A DNA stretch of 16,665 nucleotides, from contig WRCJ01000029.1 in NCBI GenBank assembly GCA_009784085.1, positions 1 to 16,665 of the forward strand, read 5' to 3'. A program made the translations under genes and the position numbers. Origin of the DNA: Oscillospiraceae bacterium (GTDB taxonomy: Bacteria; Bacillota; Clostridia; Oscillospirales; UBA929). Of this stretch, positions 7,997 through 16,665 are shown in pieces (positions within the stretch are counted from its first letter, which is position 1; every line of letters starts with the position of its first letter). Below the pieces are notes generated by a model. It searched no databases and was not told the DNA's origin. It saw only the letters and a list, made by a program, of their open reading frames with translations.

Positions 7997-8929
7997 TTAC
8001 CCTTTCACCGCGCCGATCGTGAGGCCGGAGATGAAATAACGCTGGAAGAATGGATACGCCAGCGCGATAGGCGTGATGATCACCACGGCGATGCCCATGC
8101 GGAAGCTCTGCCTGGGCATTTCTCTAATCAGATCCATCCGGGACATCCCCAAGGTAGCCGCATTGCGGGCAAAGTACTCCAGATTCCTGTCGATGGCGCT
8201 GAGCAAGGCCTGCAGCGGCTTGAGATCGGGGCGATCGATGTAAAGCATGGCCTGCCACCAGTCGTTCCAGTATCCGAAGACGAGAAACAGCGCGATGGTA
8301 GCTAGCACCGGCAACGAGATGGGCAGGACAATCCGAAAATAGATGCGCCACTGGGAGGCGCCGTCAATCTCGGCCGACTCGATCAGCGAATCGGGCACCG
8401 TAGTGCGAAAGAAGGTCTTGCAGATGATCACGTTGAACCCGCTCATCAGCAACGGAAAGATCAGCGCCCAGTAGGTATCCTTCAAACCGAACACCGTGGT
8501 GTTGATGTTGTAGGTGCTAATCAAGCCCCCGTTGAAGATCATGGGGATAAAAACGACCCATGTGAAGAAGCCCTTGAGTTTATAGTTGGGGCGGGAGATG
8601 ACGTACCCCATGCTGGAGGTGAGGAACAGGCCGAGGACGGTGCCTCCCAGCGTCACGATGAGGGAGACCTTGGTGGCGTCGAAGATCATGTTCCGGTTTT
8701 TCCACAGGTACTCGTAGGCGCTGCTGGAAAGCTCGGACGGGATAAACTGGTAGCCATGGCGCGCGATAGAGCCTTCGCTGCTGATGGAAATGGCGATGAT
8801 GAACAGGAACGGCATCAAGCACAAGAAAGCCACTAAAGCAAAGAAGACAATGAGAATGATATTGGTGGGGACGGACACGCGCTCAAATCGTTCCGCCGCC
8901 GCCAGTACATGCTTTTCACGCCGACTCAC
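7997..8929 (-). CDS. ABC sugar permease, YtcP/LplC type
   Basis: A 310-residue inner-membrane permease with about six hydrophobic helices, beginning at VPTNIILIVFFALVAFLCLMPFLFII. It has the EAA-type loop that docks the ATPase (E184-S-A-E-I-D189-G-A-S, then the ILPIS-like RIVLPIS). The C-terminus FQRYFISGLTIGAVKG is characteristic of the YtcP/LplC branch. Translation starts at a GTG preceded by GGGAGGAAAAGCC; no nearby ATG fits the family N-terminus better. It pairs with the permease 84 bp upstream to form the transport channel, fed by the lipoprotein at 6356-7855. No ATPase gene is present, as is usual for systems that share MsmX. The substrate cannot be told from the permease alone. Confidence 0.95.
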   Translation of the reverse strand: MSRREKHVLAAAERFERVSVPTNIILIVFFALVAFLCLMPFLFIIAISISSEGSIARHGYQFIPSELSSSAYEYLWKNRNMIFDATKVSLIVTLGGTVLGLFLTSSMGYVISRPNYKLKGFFTWVVFIPMIFNGGLISTYNINTTVFGLKDTYWALIFPLLMSGFNVIICKTFFRTTVPDSLIESAEIDGASQWRIYFRIVLPISLPVLATIALFLVFGYWNDWWQAMLYIDRPDLKPLQALLSAIDRNLEYFARNAATLGMSRMDLIREMPRQSFRMGIAVVIITPIALAYPFFQRYFISGLTIGAVKG

Positions 8930-8952
8930 GGCTTTTCCTCCCTTTTGGCCTC

Positions 8953-8996
8953 GAAAAACAGCGGTTTTTCTCGGTCTGGAATTCGGTTCGCCGAAT
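8953..8996 (-). other. Two small inverted repeats in the gap between permeases
   Basis: GAAAAAC-AGCG-GTTTTTC (8953-8970) and ATTCGG-TTCG-CCGAAT (8981-8996) are perfect short stems with 4-base loops. They lie in the 84-bp gap between the two permease genes, just before the ribosome site of the second. They could tune expression or mRNA stability; this is weak evidence only. Confidence 0.4.
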
Positions 8997-9013
8997 GGGA
9001 TCGCGACAGTTCC

Positions 9014-9988
9014 TTACATAATGGCACTGTCTTTGTCTACCTTCCGGACTATCCAGTTGGACAGCAGGATGGTCAGGCAACCCGCCGCCGATTGGACAAA
9101 GGCGGCGGCCGAGGGCATGGAGATGTTGGTCGTCTGGCCAAGGGCGCGCCAGATGTAGACATCCAAGGTCTCGGTGACCTCAAAGAGGGAGGCCGACCCC
9201 TTGGGTACCTGGTAGAACAGGCCAAAATCCGAGTAAAAGATGCGCCCCACGCTGAGCAGGAACATCATGATCATCGTCACCTTGAGCATCGGCAGCGTAA
9301 TAAAGCGAATCCGCTGCCACTTGGACGCCCCGTCGATGAGGGCGGCTTCGTACAGCGTCCCGTCGATGCCGCTGATGGCGGCCAAGTAGACGACCATGCC
9401 GTAGCCCATGCTCTTCCAGATGTTCAAAATGATCAGCAGGGAGGGCCAGATGGAGGGTTGCAGGTACCATAGTTCCTTGCCCATGCCCATGCTGTCGCGC
9501 ACGGTGTTGAGAAAACCGAAGTCGTAGTTGAGGAACGCCTCCACGAAGTAGGCCACCACGACCCAAGACATGAAGTAGGGCAGAAACATGAAGGTCTGCG
9601 TTGTCTTCGCGATCTTTTTGCTGCGCAGCTGGGAGATCATGATGGCCAGGACGGTAGGCACGAGTACGTTGAGCACGATGAACAACAGGTTGTAGCCCAA
9701 GGTGTTGCGCAGGATGATCCAAGCGCTGTTGCTGGAAAAGAGGAATTCAAAATTCTTCAGGCCGCTCCATGGGCTTGTGACGAGGTTGGCAAAGAAGCTC
9801 TGGCCCGGCTGGAATTTAAAACTCACAAAGGCGATGATTATGCCGAACATGGGCAGGTAGCTGAAGCAGATGTACCAGACGAACGAGGGTATGGCAAGCG
9901 TCGTCAGCTCCAGATCGCCCTTCCGGAAACGGCGCCTTGTGTGCGCTTTCCATTTCTTTTTATCGGCCCTCGACTCCCGCGTTTTCAA
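9014..9988 (-). CDS. ABC sugar permease, YteP/LplB type
   Basis: A 324-residue inner-membrane permease, first gene of the sugar operon. A basic N-terminus (KKKWKAHTRRRFRKGDLEL) precedes about six membrane helices starting at IPSFVWYICFSYLPMFGIIIAF. The cytoplasmic EAA loop is YEAALIDGASKWQR (E214, D219), followed by FITLPML. Length and motifs match the LplB/YteP branch, partner of YtcP/LplC. The start is a TTG, supported by GCAGGAGG eight bases upstream; an upstream ATG (in CCATGAGC) is in another context and lacks a ribosome site. A promoter lies about 55-80 bp upstream. The rare start codon may lower its translation relative to the binding protein. Transport substrate inferred only from the GH38 enzyme in the same operon. 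Confidence 0.95.
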   Translation of the reverse strand: MKTRESRADKKKWKAHTRRRFRKGDLELTTLAIPSFVWYICFSYLPMFGIIIAFVSFKFQPGQSFFANLVTSPWSGLKNFEFLFSSNSAWIILRNTLGYNLLFIVLNVLVPTVLAIMISQLRSKKIAKTTQTFMFLPYFMSWVVVAYFVEAFLNYDFGFLNTVRDSMGMGKELWYLQPSIWPSLLIILNIWKSMGYGMVVYLAAISGIDGTLYEAALIDGASKWQRIRFITLPMLKVTMIMMFLLSVGRIFYSDFGLFYQVPKGSASLFEVTETLDVYIWRALGQTTNISMPSAAAFVQSAAGCLTILLSNWIVRKVDKDSAIM

Positions 9989-10041
9989 TTCGCACGCCTC
10001 CTGCCTGATAATTGCTCATGGCACGATATATTGCTGACCCC

Positions 10042-10071
10042 ATTATAAAGCATTCCCCATAGGAAGGTAAA
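10042..10071 (-). promoter_or_regulatory. Candidate sigma-A promoter of the mannoside operon
   Basis: On the minus strand TTTACC (10066-10071) is followed after 18 bp by a perfect TATAAT (10042-10047). The transcription start would fall near 10035, leaving a leader of about 46 bases before the TTG of the first permease. The -35 is weak (4 of 6), which would suit an activator such as the YesN-like regulator. Confidence 0.7.
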
Positions 10072-10089
10072 GAGAAAAATATATGGAGA

Positions 10090-10105
10090 ATAGTAAAAAA
10101 ACTAT
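10090..10105. promoter_or_regulatory. Inverted repeat between the divergent promoters
   Basis: ATAGT-AAAAAA-ACTAT is a perfect 5-bp dyad around an A tract, lying in the AT-rich stretch between the two -35 boxes. It could be an operator or simply curved promoter DNA. Evidence is positional only. Confidence 0.35.
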
Positions 10106-10106
10106 A

Positions 10107-10126
10107 GGTTGTTGAAGGTTGTTGAC
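10107..10126. promoter_or_regulatory. 10-bp direct repeat overlapping the lepA -35 box
   Basis: GGTTGTTGAA and GGTTGTTGAC lie head to tail, exactly one helical turn apart. The second copy covers most of the TTGACA of the lepA promoter. A protein bound here could occlude lepA and reach the divergent operon promoter. It may also be a chance duplication. Confidence 0.45.
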
Positions 10127-10150
10127 AGATCAGATCGCAATGGATATACT
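10122..10150 (+). promoter_or_regulatory. Strong sigma-A promoter of lepA
   Basis: TTGACA (10122-10127), a 17-bp spacer and TATACT (10145-10150): a near-consensus housekeeping promoter. Transcription should begin near 10157, giving a leader of roughly 63 bases. Confidence 0.88.
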
Positions 10151-10189
10151 GTTATGGTAACATAGCCATCGTGGGCGCCAAGAAAGAGC

Positions 10190-10203
10190 CGCCCCGCGGG
10201 GCG
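10190..10203 (+). other. GC palindrome in the lepA leader
   Basis: CGCCCCGCGGGGCG is a perfect 14-base palindrome able to form a 5-bp stem with a CGCG loop. It lies just upstream of the GAGGGGG ribosome site (about 10207-10213). It could affect ribosome access; no known riboswitch class is recognised. Confidence 0.45.
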
Positions 10204-10219
10204 TTAGAGGGGGATATCT

Positions 10220-12011
<1,792 letters not shown>

Positions 12012-12028
<17 letters not shown>

Positions 12029-13715
12029 CGTGGATCGCGAGTTGCAACAGGCTCTCGGGCAACCCTTGCACCAGCGTGTTCGTCTCGGGGTCCCGGGCGG
12101 CGGACAGCGTCAGCGTCAGCGTCACCTTGACGCCCAGCTCGCGGAGTAGCGCGTCAGTTAGCACGTCCCCCCCCTCCCCCGGCGGGTAGGCGTAGGCTAG
12201 CAGGGGGTTTGCGGTCTCCCCCGGGGTCCCTCCCGGGGTTGCCCCTTCGGCCGGCGCCCAACTGCCGCGCAGGGCCGCAAAGTCCGAGCGGAACGCCTCG
12301 ATATAGGCCGCTTCGCCGGCGCCATCGGGGTGTTGGCCCAGCGGCCCGGTCGCAAAGTACGTCGCCTCCATGCCATAGAGCCGCAAGACACGCAAAGCCG
12401 GCGCGATATCCAGCGGCCGGCCGCCATCCAGCGCGATGACGACGGGGCGCCCGGGCAACGGGGCGCCTTTTTCCACATAATCGACAATCTGCGCAAAGGA
12501 GACGCTCTGATAGCCGTCCGCCTGCAGCGCGGAGATTTGCGCCTCGAAATCGGCTATATCGGCTACGCCGTCAATACCGCCAATACCGTCTACGCCGGCG
12601 ATGCCGCCGCCCCCCTCCGGTGGCCAAACCAGCACGGGCAGATCGGTTTCGTGGCGGTATGCCTGGGGCGGGTCCGCCAGGCGGGCAACATGATCCCCGA
12701 CGTTCCCCGCCGTCACATACGCGCCGAAATCCGGCGGGAGGTACACCGACCCGTCGCCGAACATCCGGGCCAACATCATGGTGGCGAGCGAGGTGCGGAA
12801 ATGCCTGATGTCATAAAAATACCGGGGGTCCTCGCTGACGGACGTGTAGGAAAAATCCCAGAAATCCACGGCGCCGGCCAGCGCGCGAAAAAACGCGTCC
12901 CGCTGCCCGGCGGGGGTTTCCTGCAAGTGGGCGTGACAAACCGGGGGGAACACCACGACAAGGTTGACGCCCCGCTCCCGGCACAACGACGAAATCGCCG
13001 CCACATCGGCGACGCATTCCTCGATGCGCCAAAGGGTTTTTTGCTCTGGATCGGTTTTCGCGAAGCGCGGGTGCTTTATCAAGTACGCCGCCAAGTCCCC
13101 GATGGGTTCGTTGTCCAGTTTCTTCATGTCAAACCCCCCCGTTTCCGCGACGTATGCGTCAAAGGATTGCGGAAGGTAGGCGGCCTGGGGGCGCGAGGCA
13201 ACCTTATTCATCGCGTACCGCATGTCGGCCAGCATATAGCTGACAGACTGCGCGGCGGGGGAATCCCCGGTCGCCACCCATGCGGGCATCATATGGGTCA
13301 GCCTGGTGGCGGCCGTGTTGTGTGTGGCGCCGTCGGCGAAGCTGACCGCCAGGACAATGTTTTTCACGGGGTAGTGCCCGATAAGGTATTCGATGAGCAA
13401 CCGCGAGCGGCGCATATCGCCGCCGTTGCCGCAGAGGTTGAAGAACTTCCCGTCCATGTAGCGCCCCAACGCTTCGACCGGGATGGATCCGGCGACGGAG
13501 GAACCGACGAGATAGGAGTCGTACGCCTGCGCGTGCCGGTCCAAATAGGCGATTTTGGCCAGGCGTTGGTTGTTGGTGTAATTGAAGTCATACCAGTCGT
13601 AGACGGGATCGCCGAAAATGCCGAAGGGATCGACCAGGATATTGAGCGCCGCCACCGCGCACAAGACCATGGCGATGGTAGCTGGGAACATGATGAGCCA
13701 GGTCTTGGACTTCAT
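12012..13715 (-). CDS. Membrane-anchored SGNH (AlgX/DltD-like) protein fused to degenerate NodB domain, copy A
   Basis: A 567-residue protein. One N-terminal helix (about 5-27, KTWLIMFPATIAMVLCAVAALNIL) should anchor it with the rest outside. The SGNH-like domain (about 30-330) has the serine block VGSSVAGSIP (likely nucleophile S73) and a closing YDIRHF with D302 and H305, as in O-acetylation proteins that work with MBOAT partners. A Gly-rich linker (repeat at 12546-12608) leads to a region patterned like a NodB deacetylase: VVIALDGGR where active enzymes have TFDDG, then LRLYGMEATYFATG, then LLAYAYPPG. Only D430 of the metal/catalytic pair remains and no HxxxH motif is present, so deacetylase activity is unlikely. 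Its ATG overlaps the stop of copy B (ATGA), after GGAGGG. The end is shorter than copy B and overlaps lepA. The fold assignments come from motif reading, not a search. Confidence 0.85.
12546..12608 (-). repeat. 9-bp tandem repeat encoding a tripeptide linker in copy A
   Basis: Seven 9-bp units encode GGI, AGV, DGI, GGI, DGV, ADI and ADF. They form the junction between the SGNH and NodB-like regions. Copy B has a shorter, non-repetitive linker, and the TFDDG-equivalent site is 15 residues further on in copy A, so expansion of this array explains the length difference. Confidence 0.85.
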
Positions 13716-15379
13716 GGCAAACCCTCCATCCAGCCATCGTCCATGTCCGCGCCCACCGTAAAATACGGCAGCTGCAACAGGCTCTGGGGCAACGACCACA
13801 CCACCGTCGTGCGGCTGAGGGCCTCGGACGGGACAAGCGTGATACGCACGCCCATCTCGGAGAGCAACACTTCTTGGCGCAAGGAGACCCCCCTCGGCGG
13901 ATAGGCGTAGACCGGCTCAGTGTCCCCCGTCGCTTGTGCCCACGCATCGCGCAGCCGGGCGAAATCGGATCGGAACGCCTCGATGTACGCCATTTCGTCG
14001 CCATCCTCCGCCGCGGCGCCCAACCCGGCGCTCAGCCCATCGCCCAACCCATCGCCCGTGATAAACGTCGATGCCTCCATACCGTAGTGTTCCAAGATCC
14101 CAAAGGCCGGCGATCCGGCCTCCAAATACCCGCCCGCAAAGGTGATGACGACAGGGTTTTCGGGCAACGGCGCGCCCCGCGTCACATATGCGGCTACCTG
14201 CGCGAACGTGACGCTTTGACAGCCGACCGCGCGCAACGCGGCGATCTTAGCCTCGAAATCGGACATATCCCCGTCGGCGGGCAGCGCGAAGGAGAGGACA
14301 TGCAGCTTTGTTTCATAGTCTCCCCGGACGAGCAACTCATCCAAACGCTTGGTGTGCGCCTTGGCGTTGTCGGCGGTCACAAGCACCCCAAAGTCATCCG
14401 GGATGTACAGCGAGTTGTCGCCGAAGATCCGCGCCAGCATCACGTTGACCAAGGGGCCGCGGAAATGCCCGACATCATAGAAATATCTGGGATCCCCGCT
14501 GAGCGAGGAGTGGGAGAAATCCCAATAATCCGTGACGCCCGCTAACTTACGCAGGAAGGTAGCCCGTTCCTTGGTGGGCGTGGCCCGCAAAGAGGCCGTA
14601 TAGTTCGGGGGGAACACAACGAGGAGGTTGATGTCGTTTTCCCGGCAGAGGGAGGCGATGGCCGCCACCTCGCCGACACAGTCGTCGAGGTGCTCCAGCA
14701 CCGGCGCGCTCGGCCTCTTTTTGGAAAAATCGCTGTGTTTCTTCTTATACGCCGTCTTGCCCCCGATGGGTTCAAAGTCCTGCCAGGTCCTGTTGCGCTC
14801 CCCCCTTTCGGGGTAATAGGCATTAAAGGACTTGGGCAAATAGGTGACCTGCTGGGCGTAGGAGATCTTGTCCAGCGCGTGTTTCGGGTCGGCCAGCAAA
14901 TATCGCGCGTATTGCGCGGCGGCGGAGGAACCGTCCACCCGCGCGGGCAAATAACTCGACAAACGGCCTGCCGGATCCACTTCGTAGGACTTGGCGTCGG
15001 TGATGCTCACGACGAGAACGATGTTTTTGACCGTATAGTGTTCCACGATGTATTCGGCCAATATCCGCGTGCGGTGCATGTCGGCGCCATTGCCAAACAG
15101 ATTGTAGAAGCGCGCGCCTGTGTACTGATTGAGCAACTCCACGGGGATGGAGCCGGCGACGGACGTTCCCAGCAGATACGAGTCATAGCGGTCGTGGTAC
15201 CGGTCCAGGTATGCCACCTTGGCCATGCGCTGGTTGCGGGAGATGTTGTAGGCATACCAGTCGAAAACGGGATCCCCGAACAGGCCAAAGGGGTCGACCA
15301 GGGCGTTGAGCGCCGCCAACATGCCCAGGACGACAAGGATGGTGATCAGGAACAGGATGAGCCATGTCTTGGATTTCAT
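13712..15379 (-). CDS. Membrane-anchored SGNH (AlgX/DltD-like) protein fused to degenerate NodB domain, copy B
   Basis: A 555-residue paralogue of the next gene, collinear with it: MKSKTWLI N-terminal helix, LVDPFGLFGDPVFDW, serine block LGTSVAGSIP (S73; GTS in place of GSS) and YDVGHF (D302, H305). The C-terminal part follows the NodB pattern: SVTFAQVAAYV, VVITFAGGY (both aspartates of TFDDG replaced, A415 and G416), ILEHYGMEASTFITG and VYAYPP. No HxxxH motif is visible. It probably acts with the MBOAT protein to transfer acyl groups to a surface polysaccharide; the NodB-like part may bind glycan. Start chosen at 15379 because it matches copy A; an in-frame ATG at 15391, 3 bases after the MBOAT stop, adds MGAS. 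Neither start has a strong ribosome site, so it likely depends on coupling. Confidence 0.85.
   Translation of the reverse strand: MKSKTWLILFLITILVVLGMLAALNALVDPFGLFGDPVFDWYAYNISRNQRMAKVAYLDRYHDRYDSYLLGTSVAGSIPVELLNQYTGARFYNLFGNGADMHRTRILAEYIVEHYTVKNIVLVVSITDAKSYEVDPAGRLSSYLPARVDGSSAAAQYARYLLADPKHALDKISYAQQVTYLPKSFNAYYPERGERNRTWQDFEPIGGKTAYKKKHSDFSKKRPSAPVLEHLDDCVGEVAAIASLCRENDINLLVVFPPNYTASLRATPTKERATFLRKLAGVTDYWDFSHSSLSGDPRYFYDVGHFRGPLVNVMLARIFGDNSLYIPDDFGVLVTADNAKAHTKRLDELLVRGDYETKLHVLSFALPADGDMSDFEAKIAALRAVGCQSVTFAQVAAYVTRGAPLPENPVVITFAGGYLEAGSPAFGILEHYGMEASTFITGDGLGDGLSAGLGAAAEDGDEMAYIEAFRSDFARLRDAWAQATGDTEPVYAYPPRGVSLRQEVLLSEMGVRITLVPSEALSRTTVVWSLPQSLLQLPYFTVGADMDDGWMEGLP
14021..14056 (-). 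repeat. 12-bp tandem repeat in the NodB-like part of copy B
   Basis: Three 12-bp units encode GDGL, GDGL and SAGL, with a further partial unit (GAA). They fall in the loop where an active NodB enzyme would have its second metal-binding motif. Copy A has a short unrelated loop here (GPLGQHPDGAGE). Confidence 0.8.
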
Positions 15380-15394
15380 AGAGGCACCCATAGG

Positions 15395-16665
15395 TCAAAA
15401 CCCCGCATAAATGAATTGCTGCGCCACATAGCTGTCGCGATAGATCCCGAAGAACAGGATGATGACGATGGCCGCCACCATCACGGCCCACTGTGTGAGG
15501 AAGTTCCTCTTTTCCAGGCTGCGGCGGATTTCCACGCCACGCTCCTGACGGAAACTCACCGCGAAGAGCAGCGCGGCGGAGAGCGCCAAGACAATCAAGT
15601 CGGTCACGTCCAGCCCCAGATTCAGGAGCGTGCCGTCGGCCAGCTGGAAAAACTTGGGCACCGTCACGGTCCGCTCCATCATACGAAGCGAAGTCATCAA
15701 GGTGGCCGCGCGGGAAAAGTAACGGCCCACGCAGAGCAAGAGGAAGGTGCGCAAGATGGCGAACACCCGCCACTTTCGGTTGCCCGGCGCAATCCCCAGG
15801 CGTTTCTTGATCCGCGCGTACCTCTTTTCCAGCAACGTCGACGCCGTGATGATCACGCCGTTGTATAATCCGAAAGCGACGAACTTGAAGCTGGCGCCAT
15901 GCCATATGCCGATCACAAAAAAGACGACAAAGGTCGCAAGGCTGGCCGGGACAATCTTGCCCGCATCCCGCCCCCACTTGCGGCGCAGCGTTTTCCCCAG
16001 CTTCGCAAAGGGCTTTGACAACGCGATGGGGTAAAAGAGGTAATCCCGCATCCAAGACCCCAGCGTGATATGCCATCGCTGCCAAAACTCGGACACGCTG
16101 CCGGCAAAATAGGGGCGGCGGAAGTTTTCGTCCATCCGGATGCCCAAGCATTGGGCCACGCCGCGCGCCATGTCGATACCGCCGGAAAAATCACAATAGA
16201 TCTGCAGGCAGTAAAAAATGACGCCGACAAAGATGAGGGCGCCCCCGTATGACGTATATTTGGAAAACACCGTATCCACCAGCACGGCCGCGCGATCCGC
16301 GATCACCATCTTCTTGAAGGCGCCCCACAACATGAGCTGGATACCATATTTCATCTGGTCGGCATCGAAGCGGTGGGGTTTGTAGAGCGTTTCGGACAGG
16401 CGGCCGTGCCGCCCGATGGGGCCTTGGATCACTTGGGGGAAAAAGGAGACAAACAACGCCAAGCGCAACGGGTTGCGGTCGGGCTTGATTTTTTTCCGAT
16501 AGACGTCGAGCATGTAGCCGACCGACTGGAAGATGTAAAAGCTCAGCCCCAAGGGCAGGAGCAGGCCCAGCCTGGGAAGCCTGGCGCCTATGCCCAACAA
16601 CGCGAACAGGTTGTCCAGGGCGGTGGCGGTAAAGTCAAAATATTTTACCGTGAACAGCAGCCCAA
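15395..16665 (-). CDS. MBOAT family membrane O-acyltransferase (AlgI/DltB-like), N-terminus beyond right edge
   Basis: The frame is open to the window edge. The visible C-terminal 422 residues begin GLLFTVKYFDFT and include the MBOAT signature LPLGLSFYIFQSVGYMLDVYR, the QGPIGR loop, EFWQRWHITLGSWMRDYLFYP (His codon at 16070-16072) and GIWHGASFKFVAFGLYNG, with the invariant histidine at 15899-15901. Multiple membrane helices are evident. AlgI/DltB/PatA relatives move acyl groups, usually acetyl, across the membrane and pass them to an extracellular SGNH partner. Here two such partners follow at once, the first starting 3-15 bases after this stop codon. The target polymer cannot be read from the sequence. 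An apparent TTG start at 16600 is internal to the family's conserved region, so the gene is partial. Confidence 0.95.
   Translation of the reverse strand, partial: GLLFTVKYFDFTATALDNLFALLGIGARLPRLGLLLPLGLSFYIFQSVGYMLDVYRKKIKPDRNPLRLALFVSFFPQVIQGPIGRHGRLSETLYKPHRFDADQMKYGIQLMLWGAFKKMVIADRAAVLVDTVFSKYTSYGGALIFVGVIFYCLQIYCDFSGGIDMARGVAQCLGIRMDENFRRPYFAGSVSEFWQRWHITLGSWMRDYLFYPIALSKPFAKLGKTLRRKWGRDAGKIVPASLATFVVFFVIGIWHGASFKFVAFGLYNGVIITASTLLEKRYARIKKRLGIAPGNRKWRVFAILRTFLLLCVGRYFSRAATLMTSLRMMERTVTVPKFFQLADGTLLNLGLDVTDLIVLALSAALLFAVSFRQERGVEIRRSLEKRNFLTQWAVMVAAIVIILFFGIYRDSYVAQQFIYAGF

Noticed and set aside
12330..13904. Open frame of 524 codons on the plus strand opposite copy A
   Set aside because: Antisense to a gene with a paralogue, conserved motifs and a good ribosome site. 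The translation is His/Arg/Gly-rich without family features. The same applies to the plus-strand frames at 2729-3655 and 14690-15868.
15395..16600. Complete MBOAT gene starting at TTG 16600
   Set aside because: The frame continues upstream to the edge with typical family sequence (FTVKYFDFT), so the gene is cut by the window rather than starting there.

Overview
The window comes from a GC-rich bacterium that is most likely a member of the Bacillota, probably a clostridial or gut-type lineage. The evidence is the strong AGGAGG-type ribosome binding sites, a YesM/YesN two-component pair, LplB/YtcP-type sugar permeases and DUF3502-type solute-binding proteins, a combination typical of that phylum. 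I cannot assign a genus. No rRNA, tRNA, transposase, phage gene or CRISPR array is visible.

Region 1 (1-10075, minus strand) reads as one long carbohydrate-uptake locus. In transcription order it holds: a promoter near 10042-10071; two ABC permeases (9014-9988, 7997-8929); a lipoprotein solute-binding protein (6356-7855); a sensor histidine kinase (4490-6223); an AraC-type response regulator (3652-4497); a second, non-lipobox solute-binding protein (2192-3667); and a family GH38 alpha-mannosidase (1-2082, cut by the left edge). Kinase, regulator and second binding protein overlap by a few bases, so they are probably translationally coupled. The simplest reading is a system that senses an alpha-mannoside outside the cell, imports it and hydrolyses it in the cytoplasm. 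The transporter ATPase is not here; in this family it is usually a shared MsmX-type protein encoded elsewhere.

Region 2 (about 10030-12028) is a compact divergent promoter region with a near-perfect sigma-A promoter (TTGACA, 17 bp, TATACT). It drives lepA (elongation factor 4) on the plus strand.

Region 3 (12012-16665, minus strand) is a cell-surface O-acylation cassette. It contains an MBOAT membrane acyltransferase (cut by the right edge) and two tandem paralogues coupled by an ATGA stop/start overlap. Each paralogue is an N-terminally anchored SGNH (AlgX/DltD-like) domain fused to what looks like a degenerate NodB polysaccharide-deacetylase domain. This fusion, duplicated and with its deacetylase motifs eroded differently in each copy, is the most unusual thing in the window. 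The last gene of the cassette runs tail-to-tail into lepA and overlaps its stop codon.

A second theme is short tandem repetition. In-frame 3-, 9- or 12-bp arrays add low-complexity linkers to three proteins, and the larger gaps of the sugar operon carry short direct repeats and hairpins of their own.
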